The notes under the pieces: model-generated | The model's database searches: none | What the model was told of the DNA's origin: nothing | The model's input: the letters and a program-made list of their open reading frames with translations, nothing else | Translations under genes and position numbers: made by a program | Shown here: positions 1 to 10,593 of the stretch, one piece after another | Numbering within the stretch: position 1 is the stretch's first letter | Layout of the letters: the number at the start of each line of letters is the position of its first letter | Assembly: GCA_001910725.1 (NCBI GenBank) | Contig: MJGA01000017.1 | Coordinates: forward strand, 186,001-250,000 | DNA from: Phanerodontia chrysosporium | Lineage: Eukaryota > Basidiomycota > Agaricomycetes > Polyporales > Phanerochaetaceae | DNA length: 64,000 bases | Direction of reading: 5' to 3'

Positions 1-70
1 ACTTGAAGTCGCCGCCGCCGGGCACATGTCTAGTGCTGCCCGGCTACCTTGACCTCATTCACTGTCTACC

Positions 71-2452
71 ATGGCCTCCGACCCCGTATTCCGCGTTGCG
101 CTTCGTGGCAGCGCGCTGCTCACGAGCCCGCGCTTCAACAAAGGCAAGCGGTCCTCACCTCCGCGTGTGCACGCCTACTGACCGCGCGCCCCGCAGGCAC
201 CGCGTTCACAGCAGAGGAGCGCAGGGCGTTTGGACTCACTGGACGCCTCCCACATCGTATCAACACGCTCGACGAGCAATGTGCACGTGCATGGGATCAG
301 CTTGGGACGTGCGGGAGCGATCTCGCGAAGAACACCTTCCTGCAGAGCATGCGCGATCAGAATTGGGTGCTCTACTATGCACTCGTGCGTCGCCACCTCA
401 AGGAGCTCATCCCCATTATCTATACACCAACTGAGGTGCGTGGTGTGTCCTGTCGCCAGTGCGAGGGAGCTCATGCGCGTGCTAGGCGGAAGCGATCTCG
501 AACTACTCGCACCTGTTCCGCAGGAGTGAAGGCCTCTATTTGACTTTCGTCGACCAGGATGCTATGGAAGAAGACTTTTTGGAGCAAACGAAGGGACGCG
601 ATATTGACTTGATTGTCTGTTCCGATGCTGAGCAGATTCTTGGTATCGGAGACCAAGGTGTTGGGGTACGCATACGCTCAGACCGAGTTGATCTCCCTCA
701 TGCTCACCACTCGCAACTACAGGGTATTGGAGTATGTCGATTTGCAAGACGAAAGTCTTCAGATGGCTGATTACGGCTCGCCGCAGATCTCGACCGCTAA
801 AGCTGCCATCTACACGTACGTATGCAGCGTGGCCTGCAGCAAAGGCATCGACTAACTCAGCCACAGGTTGCTTGCTGGAATAGATCCTGCAAAGGTGCTC
901 AGTGTTACGTTGGACGTTGGCACAGACAACGAAAAACTGCTAGACGACCCGCTCTATGTGGTATGTATCAGAATCGCTCCCTCTAGCTCGCTTAATTTAT
1001 TTGCATATCAGGGTTGGCCGCACAGAAGGATTCGAGGTGAAGACTATGACATCTTCATCGACAAGTTTGTTCATCCTGCTCTAGCATCTGTGTTTGTGCT
1101 CACGGTGCGCTCACAGGTTTGTCCAGATAGTACGGAAATACTCCCCACACAGTCTACTCCACTTTGAAGACTTCGGAGTGACGAACGCATACAGGCTGCT
1201 CGAGAAATACAGGGACAGTCACGCATGCTTCAATGACGACGTGTATGTATCTCCTTGTGCGATTTATGCTCAACGCACTCAACATATCTTTTCCAGGCAG
1301 GGTACCGGAGCAGTCACTCTCGCTTGTATCATGGCGGCCGTCGGCATCACGCAGTCCAAGCTCTCCGACCAGCGTTTTGTTATCTTCGGTGCTGGATCAG
1401 CCGGACTGGGCATAGCGCGACAGCTGCGCGATGGTATAGTCCAGATTGACGGCCACTCGGTTGAAGAGGCGAACAAATGCTTCTACCTCGTCGACAAGTT
1501 CGGTCTCATCCACAAAGGACTCGAGGCCAAGAAGGTACGAGACACTGTGCGAGAGTTCGCCCGGCCAGCGGACGAGTGGGAACACGCATCGCTGGACGAC
1601 AATGGCGCGATAGGACTCCTCGAGACCGTGAAGCGTGCGAAGCCGACGGTGCTCATCGGGTGCTCAACGATTGGCGGGGCGTTCACGGAGAACGTCGTCC
1701 GGGAGATGAAGAAGCATGCAGAGAGGCCGATCATCCTGCCATTGTCGAACCCGAGCAAGCTACACGAGGTGAAGCCGCAGGACGCAATGGACTGGACGGA
1801 GGGCAAGGCGCTGCTTGCGACCGGCAGTCCGTTCCCGGCTTGTAAGCTACCTGGTGGGAAGGAATATACGTGAGTGACGTAGCGATTCTGCAAGGTCATC
1901 CGTTTGTTGACTACAAATGCTGCAGCGTCGCGGAATGCAACAGTAGGTCTTGGCTCAACCTTCTGTCACAGGCCCTGACTATAATTCGTAGATGCTCTGA
2001 TCTACCCTGGCCTCTGCTTCGGCGCTATACTCACGAAATCTCGCAAGCTCACCGACAGCATGATCATCGCCGGTACTCAGCGTCTGGCGTCGTTGGCCCC
2101 AGCCTTGAAGAACCCCGAGGACGCGCTTCTGCCCGACTTTGGCGACTCCCCCGACGTGAACCTCGAGGTTGCGATTGCCGTTGCAGAGAGGGCTATCGAG
2201 GAGGGAAGCGCGACTGTGGACTGGAAGAAGGACGAGGTGCGCCAAAGAGCGGTGGAGAAGCAGTGGAAGCCTGTGTACGGGGTGTATGTCTATGATCCCA
2301 ACGGGATATACTATGCACATTACTTGTGTTTGACTGTGTCCCTAGCCCCGAAATATTCTCAAGGAAGACTCCAGGCAGTTCCAGCCTCCAGGGTCATCAT
2401 TCCTGGAATGAAAGCGTGCAACTTGTGTTTGTCGGGTTTGTCACTTTGGTGA
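71..2452 (+). CDS. malic enzyme (NAD(P)-dependent, decarboxylating)
   Basis: Oxidatively decarboxylates malate to pyruvate, with NAD or NADP as cofactor. Eleven exons can be placed: 71-143, 197-435, 486-665, 723-731, 787-815, 867-960, 1012-1064, 1117-1242, 1297-1869, 1926-1942 and 1992-2452. Their lengths sum to 618 codons in one frame, which supports the model. The N-terminal malic domain shows [14 protein letters not shown], the tyrosine-loop IPIIYTPTE and [21 protein letters not shown]. The nucleotide-binding domain shows the [10 protein letters not shown] loop, and the C-terminal lobe shows [13 protein letters not shown] and PLSNPSK. Two exons are tiny (9 and 17 nt), and the first intron appears to be GC-AG. 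The last roughly 50 codons after YDPNG look unlike the family, so an unseen 3' intron or an earlier stop is possible. The ATG at 71 is the first in frame after an upstream stop. Cofactor choice cannot be read from the sequence. Confidence 0.93.
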
Positions 2453-3156
2453 ATATGGTGCTCAACCCTCTCAGTCATCGTGCGGCCTACGGCCACCATA
2501 CACCGACGGCTGTATCTCTATATAATGGGCCATCCCTCTCGGGACAAGGACGTGATCTAGCCTTGGTGTCCGCCGCGGATGTAAATTGGCGGATCAAGTG
2601 TTTGGGCGCCCCGACGGATGCATAACGCCACGACGCTATCGCGTGGCAGTAAATCTTCACCGCACTGCGTCCTCATGCTCGCGTCCATCTCTCTCTCCTC
2701 TGCCATCCACCTATACGAAGGTCATCGAGTACTCATACCAGGCCTTGCGACAGGTATCTTTGACGCGACACGCCTAACGAGTCCTGCCAGGTCATTATCG
2801 CGTGTGCCCCGAGCTCCCGCTCGCTTGCGTCACGAGTCCTTTTATCCACGTACGTCACAAAGGATAGATAGCCGACGCTAACTACGGTACATTGCCCAGG
2901 CACTCCGAGACATCCAAACGCAAACACAAATACACAAGTCTTGGAACCCAATAGCTATACAAGAGCACGACCAGCAGAAAACCAACGAAATACAACAAAA
3001 TACAACGAAATATAAGGCCCACCACGTGTATCAGGGCGAAGAAACGTCCAAGAAAATACAAAGGCTACCAAGGCGAAGCAAACATATTCAGCGGAAAACA
3101 AGCAACTTAAAGAACAAGGCGAGTCAAGTACGAAAACACAAGCGCAAAAAGGGATT
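2453..3156. other. intergenic between convergent genes
   Basis: This is the 3' space between the malic enzyme gene and the orphan gene that runs towards it. It contains AT-richer sequence with repeated short motifs of the aaatacaacaaaatacaacg type near 2980-3015. I see no supported gene. Confidence 0.5.
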
Positions 3157-4853
3157 CTAGTCGGTGATAAAGTTGACACGCATCTTGTCACCGTTCGCAG
3201 GCCCAGCAGGCCCCGCTGGAGCTTGAGCAGGGCCAGACGCTGGAGCCGGTGCCTGCGCAGCGGGTGCTGGTGCTGGCGCAGGTTCGGCGGCGACAGGTGC
3301 TGGCGCAGATGCCGGCGCAGGAGATGGCGGGAGCGCCAGCATCGGTGCCAGCATCCGGACGTAGGGCGGCGGGTCGAGCGCCTCCACCGCCTCGTCGATC
3401 GATGGCAGCTCGACGGGGTCAGCTGCCATCTGTGCGCCCGGCGGCGGCGCGACCCAGACAAAGTTGCCCAGCGGCGCATGGGCTGCGGGGGCGGCGGGGG
3501 CAGGGGGAGGAGGCGCTGCGGCGGCTGGTGCGGCGGCTGGTGCGGCCGGGGCGGGAGCGGGAGTGGGGACGGGGGCGGGGGCAGCAGGGCCGGGGGATGG
3601 CGTGCGACCAGCGCGGCTCGTGGACGCAGCCGAGCCACCGAGGTGTGGGAAGTCGATGGGGCGGCGGTCGGGTAGACGGCTTGCCAAGGGTGGAGGCACG
3701 GTGGGCGCCGCGTCGTTTCCCTCTCGGTCTCGACGCGGTTCGCCCATCGCGAGAAGCCAGAGAGCGTCCTCAACCGCTTGCGGTTGACCTCGTCCTCGCT
3801 CTCCTCGTCGTCGTCCCTGGCACGGCCCTTGCCCTTACTCCTGGGCCTTGCCTCCTCGTCGGTATCTTCCTCCCGGGCACGACCCTTGCCCTTCTTCTTG
3901 ATCTCACCCTTCTTGTCGTCGTCGTCCCGGGCACGACCTTTGCCCTTGTTCTTGCGGGACGTCGACGAGGACGGCTCCTCCTCGCTGCGCCCGGCAGCCG
4001 GTGAGGTGTGCTCGGTGGGCGGGACCTCACGCTCGAGCGGGGTCGTCGCCCGATGCCCAAAGGCCCAGTGAGGCTCAGCGGGCGACGCGGCAGGGAGGCG
4101 GAGGGGCGGCCGTGGGTAGAGGTGGTGGTGTTGTTGCCAGACGAGGCGGTGCCTTGTCCGGCTGTATCCAATGTTTGTCTGTTCAACGCGAATAGGCCAA
4201 CGGCGGATACCGCTGGGCTAGTCGGTCGTCGAATCAGGTGCTCGTCGAGTGCCTGGCGGCTGCTCCCGGGGAGGGGAGAGCCCAGCACTTGGCGGAGAGA
4301 TGGGAGCGCTAGAGGTGGTAAGTCAGTACTGGTCGTGGACAAAGGAAAAGAAGTTGAACTTACTTGGGAGATATGCTGGTGGCGGTGTCGGGGTGTGGCG
4401 GCGCTCGATGCGCGGGGGTGGCGGAGTCGGCGTCCGGCGGCCACGGTCGGCCTCGGCACTCGTTGTGGCACGGCAGCGGCCTTCTTCTTGCGCGTCGTTG
4501 GACGCGTCGTCGCCAAGTGCGTCGCCGTCAACCGCATCGTTGTTGGCCGCGTCGCCGTCGGAGGCCTCTTCATCATCGCCGTCCTGCGGATCGGGCAAGT
4601 CCTCGTGCTCAGGCCTCCCCAGCTCCTCGTACCACTCGTCGTGGGTCAGCTGGGGCTGGAGCTCCTCGAGGACGCTCGCATGTGTGTCGCGGAGGTCGTC
4701 GATGAGGCGGTACAGATACCTGAACCACGGGAGGAGGCCCTCCGCAACGGCAGCATCGGCCTGGACGAGCTCCAGGATCCTGCCGGCTTCGTTCGAGGCG
4801 CGGTACAGGGCTTCGCCCGCCCTGATGTAGGTGGGTCTTATGTCGCGAGGCAT
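3157..4853 (-). CDS. orphan charged and Ala/Pro-rich protein, paralogue of the 45.7-46.8 kb gene
   Basis: I do not recognise the family. The start is the ATG at 4853 (MPRDIRPTYIRAGEALY), after a TATA box near 5131. The first exon encodes an acidic helical region, then Pro-Thr repeats, and ends at a clear donor; intron 1 is 4309-4363. The middle carries KGKGRAR repeats and a basic stretch, followed by RLRTLSGFSRWANRVE and LHPW near 3690-3770. The C-terminal part is Ala/Pro-rich and ends KMRVNFITD. The same landmarks (TS-K/R-x-GKGKGRAR, RLR-x-L-x2-F-x-RWA-x2-VE, LHPW, KMR near the end) occur in the gene at 45664-46843. Between exon 2 and the RWA segment the frame shifts once, at a GGGCC run near 4063. 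A further intron must join the RWA segment to the C-terminal frame. Role unknown; the composition suggests a disordered, possibly nuclear protein. Confidence 0.6.
4158..4216. repeat. 59-bp imperfect palindrome, copy 1
   Basis: The sequence from ccggctgtatcc to ggataccgctgg is largely its own reverse complement over 59 bases. It lies inside exon 2 of the orphan gene. An equally long palindrome with the same outer arms lies at the matching place of the paralogue (46172-46230). Confidence 0.7.
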
Positions 4854-6127
4854 CGGGACGAGGGAGGTAGGCGGGATTGGGGAATTGAGATTGGTTGTTT
4901 GTGTTCGAGTCTTGTTGTTCGACGCGACAATAGCGTCGGCGGGGTGGGGAGTGGGGTTATTGTGCGAGGGAGAATAGAGCTTGTTGTTGATGCTGAACTT
5001 GTGGAACGCTGCGAGTAAGGCGATGTGCGCGGTCTGGGGGCGAGTTTGCGATTGCGAGGAGTGCAGAGGAAGTACAGCGTAGACAGATGAGTGACAAGGT
5101 CTGGAGAAAGAGGCAACAAGGGAGGAGCCCTTATATACGGGCGCGCCCGCCCGGGGGGCGGACGCCACTCGTCGGTGTGGCCACACGTCCATCAGCGCGC
5201 TCGCTCCTTCTGTGGACTAGTCTACTTTGCCTCGTGTGAGTGGCTAACGCGTTTTCTGCGCGGAGTCTTCTTCCGGAGCCGTTTCTTTCAGCGGAATGGA
5301 CCGCCAGGGCCTGGTCGCCGAGGGCTGGGCCCTCCTGCCCAAGCGCGACATTGTCTGCATTGAGGTCTGTAGACGTAATAAGTGTGTGAACCCGGATGAA
5401 GATAGGGGCGGTTCACAGCCTACCCCGTATCCTGAATATCCAGCAGAGCAGCCTTCGACGCCCTGGTAGTAGCATACTAGTAGAGTGGCGTAAGGGGGCC
5501 GCCACACCTTCACCTCCCACGGGCAGCAGTAAGTGAGCGACACTTCACACCCGCACCATCTGCTGCCACGTCCTTTGCATAGACCTTCACTTTCACGGGG
5601 TAGCGCACCCGCCACGTCCCGGGTACTTTCTGGATTCATGTCATTGAACAAGTTCCGCCGAGAATTGAAATTGAAAGCGGTTACCTTCTCGCTCTCAGGT
5701 CACTGAGCTGTCCCCGCAGTCTGATGTCACCTAACTTGGATTGGCTGGTATGTGAGTGTACTTCGTCATGTCAACCGGCGCCGGTCCGGCGAGAACGTGA
5801 AGCCGCACAGCAAGTTCTATGTGGACATAGACGTATGAGGTAGTGCATCGCGGCGATGCATGAAGTATGCTGTAGGCAGGATCAGAGATTCTGCTGTGCT
5901 CTCGTTGAACGACACCTTCCCGGACGAGGACATCGGCGGTCTTGACGCGGCCGTCATGGTCGTGTAACGCGTGAGGGGAGTGTGTCACTCGTGACGTTAC
6001 GCGACGCGCGCGGCGAGCGCGTGGTCGAAGAAAGCGGTCGAACAAGCAAATTCGAATAAACTCGCTTTTCACCGCGACCTCCATCCTCCCCGCATCCCGC
6101 TCCCCGTCCGCCTAGCCAAGCACAGAG
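4854..6127. other. divergent promoter region between the orphan gene and the importin gene
   Basis: It holds the leader and TATA box of the orphan gene (see 5131-5182) and the upstream region of the importin gene. A 135-codon minus-strand reading frame at 5244-5651 has no recognisable features and is not called. Confidence 0.5.
5131..5182 (-). promoter_or_regulatory. TATA box plus GGCCACAC/GAGTGGCGTCC element of the orphan gene
   Basis: Read on the minus strand, the stretch contains GGCCACACCGACGAGTGGCG, followed about 23 bases later by CGTATATAAGG. The ATG is some 280 bases downstream. The paralogue at 45664 has almost the same element (GGCCACACACGATCGAGTGG) ahead of its TATATAAAG, which argues that it is functional. 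Confidence 0.6.
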
Positions 6128-9100
6128 ATGGCGTCGGAGATTGCTCAGACGTTGGCAGAGACGCTCTCCCAGACAACAACAGGCGTATCGCAGCCGAACT
6201 CAAGCTCGCAAACCTCTCCGAGTACCCAGGCACGTACCACGAACTTGTAAGCAGACGAGAGACTGAGGGCGGACCACAGAGGCGGGACTGGCTCTGGCGC
6301 AGCTCATTGTAGCTCGAGATGTCGACGTAGCACTCCGTCAGATGAGTATTCTTCTCTTGGGCTCGCATGCAGTGACTTGATGGCCGCCACCAGCACTCTG
6401 CAAGCATCAACCTCCGCAAGTATGTGAAAGAGCGGTGGTCTCCCTACTTTCAAAACTTCCGTGGCAATGCTCCCCCACCAGAGGTGCGTCCCCTTCGTCC
6501 TGTCACGGGAGCTGTGCTGATTGGTCCCATAGATCAAGTCGCAAATTCGCGCTGCTGTTTTCCAAGGACTGTCAGACTCGAATCGCAAGATCAGGACAGC
6601 ATCCGTATGTGCTCCCTATGTCTCTGGAGATTATAGGTTTCTGAAGGTCCTGTTGTAGGCCCACACCCTCTCTGCCATCTCCGAATGCGACTGGCCAGAT
6701 GAATACCCCGAACTACTCGAGAACCTCATCCAGCTCCTTTCGTCCGGCTCCTCAGACGCGATCCATGGATCCATGCAGATGTTTACCGATTTCGTCAAGT
6801 CAGAACTGACAGAAGACCAACTCCTCCCTATCCTCCGGCGTCTCCTCCCTATCCTGCTGAACATCCTCGGCGATCAGGAGGTGCGTCTTGTCTTCAAGTA
6901 ATTGCTCTGACATTGCTCTGACAGATAATAAAATTCCATTAGCACATTCACCTCTCACTCGCGCCCGTACTATCGCTGTCTTCCGGCAATGTGTCGAATC
7001 GCTCTACATGGTCAAGGACGCACATCCGGAGCCGGTGAAGGAGGCTGCTCGACTGTCCTTCCCGTCTGGTTGGAGGCGTTCCGCGTCCTCCTCAGCATGG
7101 ACCCAAGCTTGACGTGGAGAACAAGCCAAACTGGGATGGACTTGCTATCAGGATCAGATTGTCAAGGTACGTTACCTTTCCGTCGCAGCGCGGCTGTTCG
7201 CTCATGCACAACAGACGCTCGATATCATCCACACTGCGTTCCCCGTGCGCTCGCCCCATACCTGTCTGACTTCCTGGCGGCGTCCTCAGGCAGTTGCACG
7301 ACCTCTTCCCCACCTTCCATCAGTACTATGTCTCGCCACCGACATCGTACCTCTTTCCTCAGAAGACGAGAAGATCGAGTTGTCTCAGCTTGCAAGCTCT
7401 ACCCTTGACTTCATCGCTGCGACCGCGCGGGGAAGAGCAAGGACTGGTTCAACGAAGCCAACATCACCAGCTCGTCGGAGATATCTTTAACTGGACAGAA
7501 ATGACGCGACGAGGTAAGTCAAGTCACAAATGAGCCTAAGATTGCCCGATGTTAACAGTATATCAGGAAACAGAATGGGCAACAGACGCCAACGCCTTCG
7601 TTGCCAAGAGTCCGAAGAATCAACCTCCTACAGCGTGCGCGTCGCGTCCTGCGACCTCCTCGACATCCTCGTCGACCGGTACCCGCAGCGCGTCTGCCGG
7701 CGGTGCAGGCGAACCTCGCGGCGGTCATCGCGCAATCAAGTCAGGCAAACGGCGCGGGCGCCGAGGACTGGTGGCGCCCGCTCGAGGCCGCGTTCACCGC
7801 CGTCGGCGCGATCGCCGCGACCGCGCTCGAGGTGCTCGAGGACGAGAAGGCCGGCGGCCACCAGCCGAGCCTCGACTTCAACCAGCTGCTCGTGAGCGTC
7901 GTGCCCGGCATTCTGACGCAGTCTCGTGCGTGTTTTCGGTGCTGTTGTGTGGTTGTGTGTGTGGCTGACGAGGTGGCGTTGCAGAGTATCCGTTCATGCA
8001 AGGACGTGCGTTCGTGCTTGCAAGCCAGTTCTCGTCTGTTCTTCCCGACTCTGTTGCCGGCCAGTACATCGACGCCGTCATCTCTGTGCTGGAGGCGAAG
8101 GAGGTCACGATCCCCGTCAAAGTCTCTGCTATCCGTGCGGTCCAAGGGTGCGTGGCTTTCACAGTCGCGATTCTCAGTCGTCCCTAACTCGTGCATGGCA
8201 GCTTCTGCAAGAACTGCTCCGACTCGGAGGTCTTCCCGCGTGCGTCGAGGATATGCAAGAGCATCGAGGGCTTCATCCCCGTCACTTCCTCGGATACGCT
8301 CACGCTCGTGCTCGACGCCCTCTCCGTGCTGCTCCTCGTCCATCGGGGTAGCTGGCTCACTGTGGAACTCGCCGAGACCGTGGTGCCAGCCGTTCTGAAT
8401 GTGTGGGGCAAGGGTGTACAGGGTACGTGCTACTTGTCAATATGACCCGCATACAGTGCATTCAAATCCTCATCACATCATGCACAGACCCACACCTGAT
8501 GGCGATCACCTCGTCGCTGCTCACGCGCCTCGCCTCCGTGCCCACGCCGGGGGTCTACGCGACGGTCGTCCGGCAGAGCCTCCCGCTGCTGTGCGCGACG
8601 CTCGCGAACGCGACGAGCGAGGGCCAGGAGCGCTTCTACGCGAGCGCCGCGCTCGAGCAGCTGTGCGGTCTCCTGCAGGGCGCGCCCGCGGAGGGCGGCG
8701 TCGGCGAGGGCTTCGTCGCGCAGCTCGGGCCCGTGCTTTTCTCGAAGATCAGGCAGGTGCAGGATCGGGACGCGATCCAGGTGCGTGAGATCTAGCTTGG
8801 CCGTGTTCTGCGGGAGCTGACAGCGTTGGAAGTACGCAATCACGGCGCTCACGCTGCTCGTGCGCAAGGACACGCCACAGATCGTGGCGTGGCAGGACGG
8901 CGCGGGCAAGACCGGCCTCGACCACATTCTTGAGCTTATCGCGTGGCAGCTGCAGTCGTCGGACGAGTCGGGCAGTCTGTTCATCGGCGACCTCATCATT
9001 CACCTCATGCGCCGCGCGGGCGACGCGATTGTGCGCATTCTGCCCGAGCTCCTCGAGGCGATGGTGCGCCGCATGGCAACCGTGAAGACGGCAACATTTG

Positions 9101-10310
9101 TTCAGGTGAGGGCTGGTCCACGCATACGGTGCTACCGGGGCTGACGCAAGTGCTGTGCAGAGTCTGGTCATTCCGTTCGCGTACCTCATCCACACCGGTC
9201 ACCGCGATACCGTCTTGAACCTCCTGCAGGGCATCGTCATCCCCGTCGGCGGTGCAAACAAGTCCGGCCTCGAAGTGCTCCTGCAGACCTGGACCGAAAA
9301 CGCCGAGACCTTCCAGGGCCTGTGGGCGAGCCGCGTGAGCACACTCGCGCTCATGGACCTCTTCGTCGCGTCCTTCATGGACGGCGGCGAGCGCCTGCGC
9401 AGCGTGACCGTCAAGGGCGAGCTCGTCGTGCGCGCCGAGACCCGGAACGGTGAGTGCCCCCGCCCGCTCTGAGACGCGTTCGTGCGCGCCCGGCCGCCGG
9501 GCAGCCCCGCTGTGTGCGACGGGTGCTGACGTACCGCCCCCCGCCCCCCGCAGTGATCATGACCCGCTCGCGCACGAAACAAAGTACGACCGCACGCGCC
9601 TCTGCTGCCTGTCTCCCGCTGTGAACCGCCCCCGCTGACCCTCCCTTTTGTTCTCGACAGTGCCGACGGAGTTCACGGCCGTGCCGTTCCCGACGAAGGC
9701 GCTCAAGCTCGTGCTCGCGGAGCTGCAGGCCGATGGCGAGCCCGCGTCGCTCGGCCTCGGCGGCATTGCACCTGCGGACGTTGACCGCGACGTCGAGAGT
9801 GACGATGGTGAGGAGGACTGGTCCGACGATGACGACGGTGTGCCCGCACGCCCCGAGCCCACGGGCACCCTCAGCGCCGGTGAGCGCGCGTACGTCCAGG
9901 AGATGCTCGGCGGCGACGTGCCGCAGGAAGTCTTCGCTGCACTCAGCGGTGCGTGCTCTCATCATACGTCGTTCGACGTGCAGTATCGCTAAAGGAGAGT
10001 CCCAGGTGGACCGGGCATTGCCGCGGGCATGCCGAGCTTCGCGGACTTTGACGACGGCACAGATTACGAGGGCGATGACGAGGACTTGATGAAGGATCCG
10101 CTCGTGCAGGTTGATATGCAGGTACGTATTCGCCCCCAAGGTCGCGGTTCTTACGGCAGATGGTGCTGATCTGATTCGCATCCCCCTTAGGCGCATGTGC
10201 TCTCCTTCCTGCGCGACGCTGCGGCGCGCAACTCGCCCGAGTTCGCCGCCGTTGTTGGGCAGCTCAAGCCGGAGGAGGTCCAGGTGGTCAAGAAAGCTGT
10301 CGGTGCTTGA
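6128..10310 (+). CDS. importin-9/Kap114-type karyopherin
   Basis: A nuclear transport receptor of the importin-beta superfamily. The N-terminal importin-beta domain is visible (IAAELKLANLSEYPG, then LIVARDVDVALRQ and KYVKERWSPYFQNF), followed by HEAT-repeat segments such as ECDWPDEYPELLENLIQLL and PILRRLLPILLNILGDQE. The C-terminus has the acidic stretch ESDDGEEDWSDDDDG and a tail near DEDLMKDPLVQVDMQAHVLSFL that resembles IPO9/Kap114. At least a dozen introns split the gene. Between 6165 and 7690 the frame slips repeatedly by one missing base (near 6168, 7048, 7101, 7150, 7280, 7340, 7428, 7470, 7603 and 7685), mostly at C or G runs. From about 7700 to the stop the reading is clean. I take these as assembly errors rather than a pseudogene, because codons on both sides of each slip stay family-like. 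Confidence 0.85.
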
Positions 10311-10593
10311 TATGATCTCGGTAATCTGTAAGGTATGTCGGCTTCCGTCAACGTTCTGAGGGCTGTTCGATTGATATTGCTTGACCTAGTGGTATGTTCA
10401 TTAGGTAGCTTAATCATCAGGAGTCTACATGCTAGTCCACAATCGAGTCAATGTTGTACCTCCCATCCGTCATAGGATGACATTCTGTCCCCAAGCAGAA
10501 TTTCGTGATCTACGCATTCATAAATGCTGCATCGACGTGCATATATACAGCTACATACTGGATAGCTATGACATGGAACCAATACATGGTCAA

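Noticed and set aside
5244..5651. 135-codon minus-strand frame
   Set aside because: No family resemblance, no promoter of its own, and codon use unlike the neighbours.
6128..7700. Importin gene as a pseudogene
   Set aside because: The frame losses are nearly all one-base losses, many at C/G runs, splice sites are intact and the downstream 2.6 kb is clean, so sequencing error is the simpler reading.
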